Notes: generated by a model from the letters alone, not told the origin. A stretch of DNA of 64,000 nucleotides from an uncultured Saccharospirillaceae bacterium (GCA_947503895.1 CANNFT010000003.1:62001-126000); one strand, 5' to 3'; positions 26,612 to 37,102 are shown, counted from the first letter of the stretch. Numbers and translations are program-made.

Positions 26612-27550
26612 TTAGTTTAATGTAGCAACGGCAGCATCAATCGCTGGCTTGCCTTTCAAAGTTTTCACACCTTTAAGCCAGTTCTTTAATACACCTGGGT
26701 TTTTCTTGATCCATTCTTTGGCAGCTACTTTTGGCTTTTTGCCTTCATCTAGGATGCTTTTCATGACTTCATTTTCCATTTGTAGGGTGAACGTCATGTT
26801 CGTGAGCAATTTGCCAACATTTTTACATTCTTGCGCGTAGCCTTTACGCACATTTGTATATACGTTTGCACCACCTAGGTTAGGACCAAAGAAATCATCG
26901 CCACCTTCAAGGTAAGCAAGTTCAAAGTTTGAATTCATTGGGTGTGGCTCCCAACCAAGGAAGACAATCCAATCATTTTTACGAGTCTTACGCTTAACTT
27001 GAGATAGCATGCCGGCTTCACTTGATTCAACGACTTTAAAGTCTTTTAAACCAAACGCATTCTTGTCAATCATGGATTGAATTAAACGGTTTCCGTCGTT
27101 ACCAGGTTCGATACCGTAGATTTTTTTATCAAATTTGTCGGCATTTTTTACGATATCGGCAAAAGATTTAACACCTGCATCGTAAACGTATTTTGGTACG
27201 GCTAACGTGTACTTTGCGCCGGTTAGGTTTTTGGTGAGGGTTTCAACTGAACCATTTTCACGATAAGCCTTGATGTCGGCTTCCATGGTAGGCATCCAAT
27301 TGCCTAAGAACACGTCAATATCTTTATTTTGAAGTGATTTATACGTTACGGGTACCGACAATAGTTGAGTCTTAGTGTTGTAGCCAATGCTTTCCAGAAC
27401 GACACTGGTCAATGCTGTTGTGGCAGTGATGTCTGTCCAGCCTACGTCTGAAAAACGAACCGTTTCACATTGGTTCGCTTGCGCGGCAAATGGAGCGACC
27501 GCCGCACTGGTAATAATTGAGGCTGAGAGTAGTAGAGATCTAAATTTCAT
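26612..27550 (-). CDS. choX: Choline ABC transporter substrate-binding protein, ChoX type
   Basis: A 312-residue periplasmic binding protein with signal peptide (about 1-25, cut after AAQA). The motifs VRFSDVGWTDITATT, FLGNWMPTM and FLGWEPHPM carry the aromatic residues that form the cation cage for a trimethylammonium head group in ChoX. It lies 15 bases after betA, so uptake and oxidation of choline are co-expressed. Confidence 0.9.
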   Translation of the reverse strand: MKFRSLLLSASIITSAAVAPFAAQANQCETVRFSDVGWTDITATTALTSVVLESIGYNTKTQLLSVPVTYKSLQNKDIDVFLGNWMPTMEADIKAYRENGSVETLTKNLTGAKYTLAVPKYVYDAGVKSFADIVKNADKFDKKIYGIEPGNDGNRLIQSMIDKNAFGLKDFKVVESSEAGMLSQVKRKTRKNDWIVFLGWEPHPMNSNFELAYLEGGDDFFGPNLGGANVYTNVRKGYAQECKNVGKLLTNMTFTLQMENEVMKSILDEGKKPKVAAKEWIKKNPGVLKNWLKGVKTLKGKPAIDAAVATLN

Positions 27551-27565
27551 TTTGCACGTTCCTGC

Positions 27566-29260
27566 TTAGTGAGTTGTCCTAAAAGGCACATTACTTCTTT
27601 GTTGTTGTTGCCACTTCGATTCCATCCCGACGTCAGCCTTGCTGGGTTTCAACAATTGGCCTTTAATGATGTCGGCGGCACGCTCTGCCACCATAATGGT
27701 GGGTGCATTTAGATTGCCATTGGTGATAGTGGGAAAGATAGATGAATCCACGACACGAAGCCCTTGGATTCCTCTAACTCTGGTTTGAGGATCAACAACC
27801 GCCATATCGTCTGTACCCATTTTGCATGAGCAAGATGGGTGGTAGGCGCTTTCCACTGAGCTACGCACAAACTTGTCGATTTCTTCATCGCTTTGTATGT
27901 GTTCACCAGGTTGAATTTCGCCATCACGATACGCATCAAATGCGGGCTGATTGATAATCTCTCGGGTTAACTTAACGCAATCGCGAAATCCTTCGCGATC
28001 GGCTTCTTCAGATAGATAATTAAATTGGATGCTAGGATGCGCTTTAGGGTCGGCGCTGGTTGCACGTATCCATCCACGACTTTTGGGTTTGTTATGCCCA
28101 ATATGAACTTGGAAACCATGGCCTGCAAAGGCAACTTTTCCATCGTAACGCATCGCAGCAGGTAAAAAATGGTATTGAAGGTCTGGCCACTCAATCCCTT
28201 TTTTGGAGCGAATAAAGCCACACGATTCAAAATGGTTGGTCGCGCCTAAGCCGGTACGAGTAAAGAACCATCGTGTGCCGATTTTAAATTTGCTCCAAAG
28301 GTCGAGCTTGCCATTTAATGTAATAGGTTGCTTGCATTTAAACTGGAAATAAAATTCTAAATGGTCTTGAAGATTTTCGCCGACACCCGGAAGTTCGTGA
28401 TGAACGTCAATACCGGCTTTTTCGAGGACATCTTTAGGGCCAATGCCAGATAATTGTAAGATGTGCGGTGAGCCTACAGGGCCAGCTGACAAAATGACTT
28501 CTTTTGAAGCTCTCACCTCAATCACATGCCCGCTTTTTTCATACAGTAAACCGACCGCTTTTTTATCTTCGAGAAGCACCTTGTGCACTAAAGCGTGCGT
28601 TTGAACCGTTAGATTTTCACGTTTCATGGCAGGTCGAAGATAAGCGTTTGCGGTCGACCAGCGTACTCCGTTTTTAACCGTCATGTGCATCGGGCCGAAG
28701 CCTTCTTGTTGCTTTCCGTTGTAATCATCGGTTTTCATGTAGCCCGCTTGAACGCCTGCTTCAATAAACGTTTTATACAGCGGGTTTTCCATGTTGTTGC
28801 CGTTATTCGTTGCCAACGGGCCTTGGTCACCTCGATATTCATCGCCGCCAAATGCCCATGTTTCTGCTTTTTGAAAGTAAGGCAAGCAATGAGCGTAATC
28901 CCATTCGGTAGCGCCTGAGGTTTCCCATTCATCAAAATCTTTCGCATGACCACGAACATAGACCATACCGTTAATGGATGAAGAGCCGCCCAATACTTTG
29001 CCTCGTGGACAATGCATTTGGCGATTATCCAAGTGGGGTTCAGGCTCTGTTTCAAATTGCCATGCATACTTTTTGGTATTCATGGGGATGGACAATGCTG
29101 TGGGCATTTGTATAAAAATGCTGCGGTCGCTGCCTCCCGTCTCCAGTAACAATACCCGTACGTTTTCGTCTTCGGTCAGGCGGTTAGCCAGCACGCATCC
29201 TGCGGAACCTGCACCCACTATGATGTAATCGTATGATTCTATGTTAGACATTGTGCTCAC
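27566..29260 (-). CDS. betA: Choline dehydrogenase BetA
   Basis: A 564-residue GMC oxidoreductase. The FAD-binding motif [13 protein letters not shown] lies near residues 17-29, the GMC signature [18 protein letters not shown] near 87-104, and the C-terminal catalytic region [10 protein letters not shown] with [10 protein letters not shown] further on. It oxidises choline to betaine aldehyde, probably at the inner membrane face. It begins two bases after betB and precedes choX. Confidence 0.94.
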   Translation of the reverse strand: MSTMSNIESYDYIIVGAGSAGCVLANRLTEDENVRVLLLETGGSDRSIFIQMPTALSIPMNTKKYAWQFETEPEPHLDNRQMHCPRGKVLGGSSSINGMVYVRGHAKDFDEWETSGATEWDYAHCLPYFQKAETWAFGGDEYRGDQGPLATNNGNNMENPLYKTFIEAGVQAGYMKTDDYNGKQQEGFGPMHMTVKNGVRWSTANAYLRPAMKRENLTVQTHALVHKVLLEDKKAVGLLYEKSGHVIEVRASKEVILSAGPVGSPHILQLSGIGPKDVLEKAGIDVHHELPGVGENLQDHLEFYFQFKCKQPITLNGKLDLWSKFKIGTRWFFTRTGLGATNHFESCGFIRSKKGIEWPDLQYHFLPAAMRYDGKVAFAGHGFQVHIGHNKPKSRGWIRATSADPKAHPSIQFNYLSEEADREGFRDCVKLTREIINQPAFDAYRDGEIQPGEHIQSDEEIDKFVRSSVESAYHPSCSCKMGTDDMAVVDPQTRVRGIQGLRVVDSSIFPTITNGNLNAPTIMVAERAADIIKGQLLKPSKADVGMESKWQQQQRSNVPFRTTH

Positions 29261-29262
29261 CT

Positions 29263-30717
29263 TTAGAACGGGCTCTCAAGCTTGTTCATGCCAACGTAGA
29301 CAGACTTTAGCTGCGTATATTGATTTAATGTTTCAACGCCGTTTTCGCGACCTATGCCTGAAAGTTTGTAGCCACCAACCGGCATTTCTGCAGGTGATGC
29401 ACCGTATGCATTGATCCAACAAATACCGGCTTGAATTTGATGAATGACTCGGTGCGCACGCTGTATGTTTAATGTGAACACACCCGCGGCCAATCCGAGT
29501 TCCGTGTCATTTGCACGTTTTACAACTTCATCTTCTGTCTCGAACGTGAGTACTGACATAACCGGGCCAAAAATTTCTTCTTTCACAATGGTCATGTCGT
29601 CTGTGCAATCCGCAAAAATAGTCGGTGCAACGAAGTAGCCGTTAGGTGCAGAACTTGGCTTCAGTGCTTCGCCGCCTATTAACAGCTTGGCGCCGTCTTT
29701 TTTACCTTGCTCTATGTAACCCAATACCAACTCTTGATGTTTTTTAGAGATAAGCGCACCGAAATTCGTTTCCGGATCGGTGGGGTCGCCCGCAACAATA
29801 TTGTCACGAGTACGTTGCAGAAGTTTTTCAATAAAACTCTTATAAATGCCTTTTTGAACAAATACACGGGTGCCATTCGTACAGACTTCACCTTGCGTGT
29901 AAAAATTGCCCAGCATCGCAGCAGATACAGCATCGTCAATGTCGGCATCATCAAATACGATGAGAGGCGATTTACCACCCAATTCCATCGTGACTTCTTT
30001 TAAAGTACTGGCGGCTGCAGCCATGACTTTTTTACCCGTGCCGACTTCACCAGTGAAGGAAACCTTCGCAATGTTGGGATGGTTTGTTAACCATGCGCCT
30101 ACTTCGCCGTCACCATGAACGACATTGAAAACTCCGGCAGGTACGCCGGCTTCAATAAAAGCTTCAGCTAACTTAACAGCACCTTGTGGCGTTTCTTCTG
30201 AAGGTTTAAAAATCATGGCATTTCCGCTGGCTAAAGCAGGTGCGGATTTCCAGCAGGCAATTTGAATGGGGTAATTCCAAGCACCGATGCCTGCACAAAT
30301 GCCCAGTGGCTCGCGACGCGTATAATAAAAATCGCCGCCGAGGTCTTGTTGGTTGCCTTCGATCGCGGGCGCAAGGCCTGCAAAAAATTCGATGGCGTCA
30401 GCGCCTGTCACAACATCGACTACCGAAGCTTCTTGCCAAGGTTTACCGGTGTCAGCGACTTCAATGGCTGCTAATGCATCATTGCGATCACGTAAAATTT
30501 GTACGGCCTTTAATAGAATCCGGCTGCGTTCCATTCCGGTCATCTTTGACCAGGTTGCAAATCCTGCTTGGGCGCTTTCGATGGTGGCCTGTCGGATATA
30601 TTCATCGGCCACTTCGACTTGATAAATGACTTCAGCCGTAGCTGGGTTGATCACATCGAAGGTTTCACCGCTTTTATTGCTAAGCGGCTGACCATTAACA
30701 AAGTTTTTCAAGAGCAT
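29263..30717 (-). CDS. betB: Betaine aldehyde dehydrogenase BetB
   Basis: A 484-residue NAD(P)+-dependent aldehyde dehydrogenase. Catalytic Glu is in TMELGGKSP and catalytic Cys in [11 protein letters not shown]. It converts betaine aldehyde to glycine betaine. The start at ATG 30717 ([10 protein letters not shown]) matches the family length and has GGA nine bases upstream; the frame runs 20 codons further up but that part lies inside betI. The 23-base overlap with betI implies coupled translation. Confidence 0.94.
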   Translation of the reverse strand: MLLKNFVNGQPLSNKSGETFDVINPATAEVIYQVEVADEYIRQATIESAQAGFATWSKMTGMERSRILLKAVQILRDRNDALAAIEVADTGKPWQEASVVDVVTGADAIEFFAGLAPAIEGNQQDLGGDFYYTRREPLGICAGIGAWNYPIQIACWKSAPALASGNAMIFKPSEETPQGAVKLAEAFIEAGVPAGVFNVVHGDGEVGAWLTNHPNIAKVSFTGEVGTGKKVMAAAASTLKEVTMELGGKSPLIVFDDADIDDAVSAAMLGNFYTQGEVCTNGTRVFVQKGIYKSFIEKLLQRTRDNIVAGDPTDPETNFGALISKKHQELVLGYIEQGKKDGAKLLIGGEALKPSSAPNGYFVAPTIFADCTDDMTIVKEEIFGPVMSVLTFETEDEVVKRANDTELGLAAGVFTLNIQRAHRVIHQIQAGICWINAYGASPAEMPVGGYKLSGIGRENGVETLNQYTQLKSVYVGMNKLESPF

Positions 30718-31318
30718 GTTGTTTTCCAAAGCGTTGAATCTGTAAATCAATGAACTCTGCACACATCTGTTCAGCATCTTTGTAGGCTTCGGCGGATTGC
30801 AGACTTAATGTACAACGAAGCCAGAAACCATCAATCATTGCGGCGGTCATACGGGCCGCCCGATTGGCAATGGAGGGGTCAGAAATAAGATGTTTGAATG
30901 AATAGAGTAGGTTACTTTGCAAACGTTTGCTGTTAACCGTTTGTAAGCGAGCCAGTTCTGGATCATGAGCTGCTTGAGCCCAAAAACATAGCCAGGTGTG
31001 CGTAGCAGGGGAGGATTTTTGGAAGTAATTGAAATTGGTTTTCACCACCATTTTTAGGCGATCATGGTGAGAGGCATTCGGGTTGGCTTCTAGCTGTTCC
31101 ATTAAGCCCAATTTAAGCTGTTCTAAGAGGTGCCTTACAGCTGCTTCAATGAGTCCTTGTTTGCTCCCGAAATAATGGCTAATGATGCCACTCGACATTC
31201 CGGCGAGCTTGCTGATTGTGATGATCGTTGTGCCTTGAAATCCATGAGTTTCGATAGATTGCAAGGTGGCATCAATCAGCTGTTGTCTTCTGAGTGGCTC
31301 TATTCCAATTTTCGGCAT
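30695..31318 (-). CDS. betI: TetR-family repressor BetI
   Basis: A 207-residue TetR regulator. N-terminal [20 protein letters not shown] and the helix-turn-helix [21 protein letters not shown] (about 37-57) match BetI, as does [17 protein letters not shown] in the ligand domain. BetI represses the choline pathway and is relieved by choline. A dyad ATTGA-CTGT-TCAAT lies six bases upstream of the start codon, so it probably represses its own operon. The same sequence recurs at the second osmoprotectant transporter. Confidence 0.92.
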   Translation of the reverse strand: MPKIGIEPLRRQQLIDATLQSIETHGFQGTTIITISKLAGMSSGIISHYFGSKQGLIEAAVRHLLEQLKLGLMEQLEANPNASHHDRLKMVVKTNFNYFQKSSPATHTWLCFWAQAAHDPELARLQTVNSKRLQSNLLYSFKHLISDPSIANRAARMTAAMIDGFWLRCTLSLQSAEAYKDAEQMCAEFIDLQIQRFGKQHALEKLC

Positions 31319-31753
31319 ACTTCTTTTATTGACTGTTCAATTAATTACAAGTCTAAATATTAAAACCCAGTTAATCAACCTAGGATTTAAAAGATTAGAC
31401 GATTCACGCTCAACCGATTAGTTTAAGTCATTGATTTATAAAGGAAATGTTTAAAATGACTAATCTATCGATTTTTTTTAGTCATTTAAATTATTTAGAT
31501 ATCTATGGAATATTTTCCCTGTGCGCTTGTCACTTTTGGTCAGATGGGCGTCCATAGATGAGGAAGTGCGAGTCGAGCAGAGGGCATTTTGCGGCCAAGT
31601 GCTGAAGTGGCCAATGGTAATATGGGACACATGGATGATGAGCGAAGAAATGACGGCGGCAGAGTGGGGATAGAGCAGAGGGATGCATGCTTCATGAGGT
31701 GCATGCATCCGGTGGTCGTCAGAAGGCTGGTGCGACCAGACTAGGGAGCGGGT
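31319..31753. other. Intergenic region between betI and ttcA
   Basis: 435 bases with the BetI operator, a hairpin of AAATGACTAA/TTAGTCATTT at 31454-31487, and a perfect 10-bp hairpin GGATGCATGC/GCATGCATCC at 31681-31710. The latter lies 44 bases past the ttcA stop and may help end ttcA transcription, although no T-run follows. No gene was seen. Confidence 0.6.
31324..31345 (-). promoter_or_regulatory. Probable BetI operator upstream of betI
   Basis: The core is a perfect dyad, ATTGA-CTGT-TCAAT at 31328-31341, like the BetI site I recall from E. coli (ATTGA-N4-CCAAT). Read on the minus strand, the 22 bases match 42685-42706 with one difference. Confidence 0.68.
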
Positions 31754-32659
31754 TTACAGGTTTAGTATATCCAAGCGCTCAAACCCGTTTTCATCGCGCC
31801 CCGACTCTAAATTTACAAAGTCAAAGAGCTGTCTGTCGGCTAATTGAGAAGGTGCGACGTTTTGGATGGATCGAAAGATCGTCTCCGAGCGGCCGGGATT
31901 TTGTTTATCCCACTGACGAAGCATGCTTTTTATCGCTTGGCGCTGAAGGTTTTCCTGACTTCCACATAAGTTGCAAGGAATGATGGGGAATTGCTTGTGC
32001 TGGGAATACTGCACAATGTCGGCTTCTTTCGCGTAAGCCAGTGGTCGAATAACAATATGCTTGCCGTTATCGCTCTTTAGCTTAGGCGGCATTGCTTTGA
32101 GTTTGCCACCGTGGAACATATTTAAAAAGAGGGTTTCGATGATGTCATCGCGATGGTGCCCTAACGCAATTTTCGTTGCGCCAATTTCTTCGGCATAACC
32201 GTAGAGAGAGCCTCGGCGTAATCGAGAGCACATGCCACAAGTGGTCTTTCCTTCGGGTACGATTTCCTTGACGATGCTGTAAGTATCGCGCTCCAGAATA
32301 AAGTAGGGTACGCCGATAGATTTGAGATAGGTGGGCAGTACGTCTTCCGGAAAACCAGGTTGTTTTTGGTCCAAATTGACAGCAATCAGCTCAAAATTCA
32401 CGGGGGCGCTTTGCTGGAGGTTCATCAGAATATCCAGCATGGTGTAGCTATCTTTACCGCCCGATAGGCACACCATGATCTTGTCACCTTCTTCGATCAT
32501 GTTGTAATCAGCGATAGCATTACCCACATCGCGACGTAGGCGCTTTTGCAGCTTATTTAATTCTGTTTTTGCTTTCTTATTCGCAGATGTTTTCTCAGCG
32601 GAAGCCGTTTCTATGGCCACATCTGCTGCATTGATAAAATCAGCCATCGTGTTGTACAA
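31754..32659 (-). CDS. ttcA: tRNA 2-thiocytidine synthetase TtcA
   Basis: A 301-residue PP-loop ATPase. The SGGKDS motif is at 66-71, the central CGMC pair near residue 140 and the later CNLC pair near 228, which together bind the iron-sulphur cluster. TtcA thiolates cytidine 32 of some tRNAs. [20 protein letters not shown] is the family hallmark. The start may be the in-frame ATG at 32647 instead. It is transcribed alone. Confidence 0.94.
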   Translation of the reverse strand: MYNTMADFINAADVAIETASAEKTSANKKAKTELNKLQKRLRRDVGNAIADYNMIEEGDKIMVCLSGGKDSYTMLDILMNLQQSAPVNFELIAVNLDQKQPGFPEDVLPTYLKSIGVPYFILERDTYSIVKEIVPEGKTTCGMCSRLRRGSLYGYAEEIGATKIALGHHRDDIIETLFLNMFHGGKLKAMPPKLKSDNGKHIVIRPLAYAKEADIVQYSQHKQFPIIPCNLCGSQENLQRQAIKSMLRQWDKQNPGRSETIFRSIQNVAPSQLADRQLFDFVNLESGRDENGFERLDILNL

Positions 32660-32781
32660 CCCATGATCATTTTGCGGCGCAGTTTATACCAAAAATGATC
32701 AAATTTGTCAGGAATTAGGAGAATAAAACGAGAAAGCGTGTCAGGGGTTATGATAAGTATAACGCAAGCCTGAGGTGTCAC

Positions 32782-33273
32782 TCAGGCTGCAAGATTACTC
32801 GGTGGAATGAGCCGCTCGTAGTGCTCCACGAATGCCTGAATACTTGCCTGAGGACGGCTGTGAAAATGCTGACGCCAATATTTAGCGATCGCTTGTATAT
32901 CTGCAGCATCGGGCAAGGGGGAAGCCGTACGGCGGTAGATCATCCATGCTATCGCCGTGGCATACCGTAAATTGGTGGTGAGTTCCATATGGGGGCGAAT
33001 GAGAAACTCTTGCTGGCTAGCCAGTCCCCTCACACTGCTGGCGAGGTCAGGGTGGCATGCGAGGTACTTATCCCAAATCTGGCGATGGATTCTGGGTGTG
33101 ATTTTGAATACGCCCAGACCGGTGGTTCGGTTTCGCTTTATATGAAATCCCAGCTCTGACTCTATTGCTGCAGTCGCGATGAGCAATGTCTCAGCATTTT
33201 GAGAGTATTCACCTAAGTACTCGAGCGTGGGGCGAATAACGTAATGTTGTAATTCTTGGGGGCATATACCCAT
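32782..33273 (-). CDS. Lysozyme-like-fold protein of unknown role
   Basis: A 163-residue protein without signal peptide. ATAAIESELGFHIKRN ... GLGVFKITPRIHRQIWDKYL (about residues 30-70) resembles the catalytic-Glu helix and following strand of transglycosylase-like proteins found in phages and mobile regions; Glu in AIESELG would be the catalytic acid. This is a resemblance I read by eye. It is transcribed alone, with a dyad (TACTAC-AATC-GTAGTA) about 80 bases upstream. Confidence 0.55.
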   Translation of the reverse strand: MGICPQELQHYVIRPTLEYLGEYSQNAETLLIATAAIESELGFHIKRNRTTGLGVFKITPRIHRQIWDKYLACHPDLASSVRGLASQQEFLIRPHMELTTNLRYATAIAWMIYRRTASPLPDAADIQAIAKYWRQHFHSRPQASIQAFVEHYERLIPPSNLAA

Positions 33274-33678
33274 TTTAGATCCTTGCAGCGCTTTCTAATG
33301 GCGACTCATTCCTTGAGTAACCGAGTTCATCAATCCAGTCTCAAAAATCTGTCTACTACAATCGTAGTACAACAATAGAAGTTTTAGTAAGGAAAGCAAA
33401 ATAAATAATTGAAGTTTTATTTAATCTATGTTTAGCCGGTGGAAGTTGTCTGGCCACTTTTTGACAATGTGTATGATTTACGGTTGAGCGCTGCGAAAAC
33501 GTTATGAATTTGACGTACGTCGTTACGGGTTATAGAGCGTCGCGATCATGAGATTCATTGTTGATTCTGACCACTGAATCGGGAAGTTTTAGTAATTGAT
33601 CCAAGATTGGAATGCCGTCACAGTCGAATAGGCCTTCATTTCTCCGCCCATGCATTGATATTTGATTGAGTGACTCAT
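33274..33678. other. Divergent intergenic region
   Basis: 405 bases between the lysozyme-like gene (-) and an MBL gene (+). Apart from the dyad at 33354-33369 I see no hairpin or gene. Both flanking promoters should be here. Confidence 0.45.
33354..33369. promoter_or_regulatory. Candidate operator, TACTAC-N4-GTAGTA
   Basis: A perfect 6-bp dyad with the centre AATC lies 81 bases upstream of the lysozyme-like gene. The TACTACA/TGTAGTA-like half-sites recall operators of the BlaI/MecI/CopY repressors; no such regulator is in this window. Confidence 0.35.
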
Positions 33679-34485
33679 ATGCCTATAAGAAAGCGCTACC
33701 AGCACGAAGAAGTTTCCGGTGTAAAAGTGGGGCGCTTCAATGCCGGCATTAATACCAATTTTATTGTTTACCGTATGGGCGGCACCGTCATTGATGCGGG
33801 TCCCTCAAACCAGTGGCGATTCGTTAAGGCGTTCTTACGAGAGCAGCCCGTTGAGCGTTTGTGGTTGACCCATCATCACGAAGATCACAGTGGGAACGCT
33901 GCGCGCATTGCAAAAACATTCAAGTTGACGCCGCTTGCACCGAAGTTAGGCCAGAGGAAGCTTTCTCAAGGATACCCAACACCTTTGTTGCAAAAACTCG
34001 TTTGGGGCAGTCCCAAGCCAGTATTGACAGAACCTTTACCTAGGCAATTGCAGTTTGAGAATGGGATGGATGTGCATGCTATTCCGACGCCGGGGCACGC
34101 AAAAGATTTAACCTGTTTTCACGTGCCTGCTAAAGGTTGGTTGTTCAGTGGCGATTTATATATTGCAAAGTCGCTTAAGTATTTGCGCTCAGATGAGAAT
34201 TTATCGCAGTTAATTGAAAGTATTCGCAAGGTGCTTGCGCTCGAATTCCAAACGGTGTTTTGCCCTCATGCCGGTATCATTGAACAAGGATATGATGCTC
34301 TAACCAGTAAGCTTAACAATTTACTGCACTTGTGCTCCGAAGCTCAGCGATTGCATCAGGCGGGTATGACGGTAGACGCGATATCTTGTCATCTTTTGGG
34401 ACCAGAAGACGGAATATCTCACGTCAGTCGACAGAATATCTGTAAGAAAAACCTAATTGTTGAGGCATTGCGAGTTGCGATATAA
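33679..34485 (+). CDS. MBL-fold metallo-hydrolase
   Basis: A 268-residue metallo-beta-lactamase-fold protein. The zinc motif HHHEDHSGN (about residues 69-77), a later TPGHAKD and FSGDLYI give the usual ligands. A C-terminal helical part (about 205-268) resembles the helical tail of glyoxalase-II-like or hydroxyacyl hydrolases. The substrate is unknown. ATG 33679 is used; an in-frame GTG lies at 33670. Its terminator is at 34551. Confidence 0.82.
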   Translation: MPIRKRYQHEEVSGVKVGRFNAGINTNFIVYRMGGTVIDAGPSNQWRFVKAFLREQPVERLWLTHHHEDHSGNAARIAKTFKLTPLAPKLGQRKLSQGYPTPLLQKLVWGSPKPVLTEPLPRQLQFENGMDVHAIPTPGHAKDLTCFHVPAKGWLFSGDLYIAKSLKYLRSDENLSQLIESIRKVLALEFQTVFCPHAGIIEQGYDALTSKLNNLLHLCSEAQRLHQAGMTVDAISCHLLGPEDGISHVSRQNICKKNLIVEALRVAI

Positions 34486-34550
34486 CTTTTCCTGACACCA
34501 GCGAGCCAGGTTGAACTTCCCCACCCACAAATGAGTTCTCCATGATTCAG

Positions 34551-34587
34551 AGGCTGATCACTCCTATTGAAGTGGACAGCCTTTTTT
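34551..34587 (+). terminator. Terminator after the MBL gene
   Basis: AGGCTGATCACT pairs with AGTGGACAGCCT (two mismatched pairs) and is followed by TTTTTT. Confidence 0.75.
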
Positions 34588-34782
34588 CATTCAGCGGCAC
34601 CCTCACCATCGCTTGCTCATTTAAATATGTCTATATCTTAGGCACTGATTCTGCTCTCTGAATGGTTATTCAGTTTATACGTTGCCGCACTAGAAGCATC
34701 TTTGGGCGTTTTCGTTAGGTATATTGATATTACAGGCAAATGCACAGGTTGAAATTAAGTGTAATGTTTGAGGGGTGGCCGA

Positions 34783-35694
34783 ATGCGGTTGGCTCATTCT
34801 TTTTTCTGGTCATGGCAGATAACGGCGATGTTTTTGAATTCACTATCAATGGACTTTCCCGCAAAGCGGGTGGTTAATCCAAGAAATGCCATATTAGATT
34901 TAATGGGAGTTTGTCATCCGAATGTCGTTTCCTTTAAGCAGATAGGTTTATTGGCAACCGTATTTGCGTTTTCGGAAAATAATATTCGAGTGGCATTGAC
35001 GCGATTGGTGTCACAGGGCTGGATTGAAAATTCTCAGCGTGGACAGTACGGGCTCAGTGAAAAAGGCCAGGCTAGGTTGAATTTCAGCGAAAGATGGCAA
35101 GCCAATGAGCTGAGGTTAAATAAATGGAATGGTAGTTGGTTAGGCTGTCATTTGCCCAAAGGTGGTCAGCGCACGGTGAGAAAGCACAGCTTGAATGCTT
35201 TGGCTTGGTATGGTTTTCAAGAAGGATTGGATCAGCTTTGGGTTCGTCCGAATAACTTAACATTGACTGCCTCTGAATTGCGTCACGAGCTTGAGCGATT
35301 AGGGCTGGAGATAGATGCTCAGATATTTACCCTGCAAGCAGAAAGTCATGATCTTGAGGCCGTATGGTTGGCAAGTTGGCCTACCGAACAGCTCAATCAT
35401 ATTTACGCAGCGTTGACAGATCGATTAAGTAAAAAACTACCCGACTTAACGACGATACCTCCCAAACTATCCTTAAAAGACACCTGTATTCTCGGAGGGG
35501 AGGTGATTCATTATTTAGCAAAAGATCCGCAGTTGCCTGATGAAATCCATGATCGAAAACAGTATGACGTATTAAAGAAAACCATGATGCAGTTTGATGC
35601 CTGTGGCCGAAAAATTTGGCGACAAGAATTAAATAAACTAGGAGTAGCAGGTGTGAATTTAATTGAAGAGCCATTGCTGCAGATTAATGCATGA
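34783..35694 (+). CDS. PaaX-family transcriptional regulator
   Basis: A 303-residue regulator. A winged-helix part (about 33-90), NAILDLMG ... SENNIRVALTRLVSQGWIENSQRGQYGLSEKG, is PaaX-like; the central and C-terminal parts (SWLGCHLPK, LWVRPNNL) fit PaaX. PaaX proteins are GntR-like repressors that usually bind an acyl-CoA. ATG 34783 has AGGGG (34771-34775) seven bases upstream. A fatty-acid desaturase follows 67 bases later on the same strand, so control of unsaturation in response to an acyl-CoA is a reasonable guess. Confidence 0.83.
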   Translation: MRLAHSFFWSWQITAMFLNSLSMDFPAKRVVNPRNAILDLMGVCHPNVVSFKQIGLLATVFAFSENNIRVALTRLVSQGWIENSQRGQYGLSEKGQARLNFSERWQANELRLNKWNGSWLGCHLPKGGQRTVRKHSLNALAWYGFQEGLDQLWVRPNNLTLTASELRHELERLGLEIDAQIFTLQAESHDLEAVWLASWPTEQLNHIYAALTDRLSKKLPDLTTIPPKLSLKDTCILGGEVIHYLAKDPQLPDEIHDRKQYDVLKKTMMQFDACGRKIWRQELNKLGVAGVNLIEEPLLQINA

Positions 35695-35761
35695 AGATTT
35701 AAAAAATTGTCCGCAATAACGTTTAGAAAAATAAAAATAGTATTGAATGAGGATGAACGCA

Positions 35762-36661
35762 ATGAAAACGAAGTGGCTGACAAATGAAGAAATAAAACCA
35801 TTTATGGTTCGCAGCAATATGAAGGCTGCAATGATATTAAGTTGGACTTGGCTAAGCATAGGGTTGATTTTCATGCTGGTGGCTGTCGCACCCAGTTGGC
35901 CCATGTACATTTTAGCGATTGTTTTGCTGGCGGGTCGACAGCAAGCATTGGCTGCTATCATGCACGAGGCTGGACATAACACATTTTTTGCGAATAAAAA
36001 GTGGAATGAATTAACGGCAAACTGGTTATCTGCCCCGTTCATTCTGATGGACGGTAAGACGTATAGCCAATTCCATTTGTTGCATCATAAGTGGGCCGGT
36101 ACTGAGCAAGATCCTGATTTGCCGAATTACCGGCACTACCCAATATCTAAATTAAGTTTGACGCGTAAAATCTTGCGAGACCTTTTAGGTGTCACCGGTG
36201 CAAAGCTCGTTGCGTATTTAGCGCTCACAGGAAAAGACCCGCTTTCTAACCAGCCACGAGCACCCTATACACTGACAAAAGGCCTGCTGATGAATTTAGG
36301 GTTATTCTTACTTCTATACATTTTTAACCAAGGAGCATTGTTTGTGTTGTGGATTGTCGCGTATTTCACGGCTTATATGTTAATTGTGCGATTTCGACAA
36401 ATCGCTGAGCATGCTGGTGTACAAGACTTAATGAGTGATGATCCTAAATACAATACTCGATCTCTGCCTCAAGGTGTTTTAGGTTTTTTATTTTTTGCAC
36501 CGACTCAAGGGTTGAGCTATCACTGCGAACATCACGCATACATGGGCGTGCCGGCTTATCATCTGAAGGGGGTGCACAAACTGCTCAAGGAAAAAGGATA
36601 TTACGAAGATGTTCCACTTAGACGTGGATACTGGGATATTTTTTCAGAAATTGTGAAATAG
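35762..36661 (+). CDS. Membrane fatty-acid desaturase
   Basis: A 299-residue integral membrane desaturase. Three histidine boxes are present: HEAGH (68-72), HLLHH (105-109) and HCEHH near residue 258, which bind the di-iron centre. About four membrane helices flank them. ATG 35762 is chosen because AGGA lies eight bases upstream; an in-frame ATG at 35747 is inside that region. It introduces a double bond into an acyl chain or related lipid; position is unknown. It sits behind the PaaX-like regulator. Confidence 0.88.
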   Translation: MKTKWLTNEEIKPFMVRSNMKAAMILSWTWLSIGLIFMLVAVAPSWPMYILAIVLLAGRQQALAAIMHEAGHNTFFANKKWNELTANWLSAPFILMDGKTYSQFHLLHHKWAGTEQDPDLPNYRHYPISKLSLTRKILRDLLGVTGAKLVAYLALTGKDPLSNQPRAPYTLTKGLLMNLGLFLLLYIFNQGALFVLWIVAYFTAYMLIVRFRQIAEHAGVQDLMSDDPKYNTRSLPQGVLGFLFFAPTQGLSYHCEHHAYMGVPAYHLKGVHKLLKEKGYYEDVPLRRGYWDIFSEIVK

Positions 36662-36689
36662 ACAATCGAATGTTTGAGGAGTGATGGCT

Positions 36690-36714
36690 GGGCAGTCTAG
36701 CCAATAGACTGCCC
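36690..36714. terminator. Stem-loop between convergent genes
   Basis: GGGCAGTCTA and TAGACTGCCC form a perfect 10-bp stem with loop GCCAA, between the stops of the desaturase (+) and the small secreted protein (-). No T-run follows. Confidence 0.55.
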
Positions 36715-36727
36715 AAGCACATGGGGT

Positions 36728-37102
36728 TTATTGCTCAACAGTTGCAACAGAACCTTCTTCAGTCATTGCTTCATTGCTTCCTACTTCAGCTGGATTGTCT
36801 TCAGTAGACGCAGGCATGGCTTCATTTGCAGCTTCACATGCCCATCCCCAACCTTCTTGCTTGGCGATAAAAGCGGCTGCTTTTTCTTCGCAGTAGCCAG
36901 CTTTGTTTGCAGCTTTCCAAGGTGTGCTTGTACCTTCAGACTTTGTGTAGCGAACTTCGCAAGGAACAACGTCATCAGTGGTATAGACTACTTCGATGAC
37001 ACGCGTCTTGTCTCCATGGGTACAGACAGTTTTGGTGTCTTGTGCTGCAAAAGCAGAAACAGAAGTGGCAAGCAACAAAGTGGACAGTAAACGAATTTTC
37101 AT
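36728..37102 (-). CDS. Small periplasmic protein with conserved cysteines
   Basis: A 124-residue protein with a signal peptide (1-19, SAFA-A). The mature part has four Cys (TVCTHGDKTR, VPCEVRY, GYCEEKA, WACEAAN) that could form two disulphides, and an acidic low-complexity tail. Similar short exported proteins are common in gammaproteobacteria with no assigned role. Transcribed alone. Confidence 0.7.
   Translation of the reverse strand: MKIRLLSTLLLATSVSAFAAQDTKTVCTHGDKTRVIEVVYTTDDVVPCEVRYTKSEGTSTPWKAANKAGYCEEKAAAFIAKQEGWGWACEAANEAMPASTEDNPAEVGSNEAMTEEGSVATVEQ

Noticed and set aside
30240-30629. 129-residue plus-strand frame inside betB
   Set aside because: Antisense shadow of a well-conserved aldehyde dehydrogenase; highly basic, non-protein-like composition.
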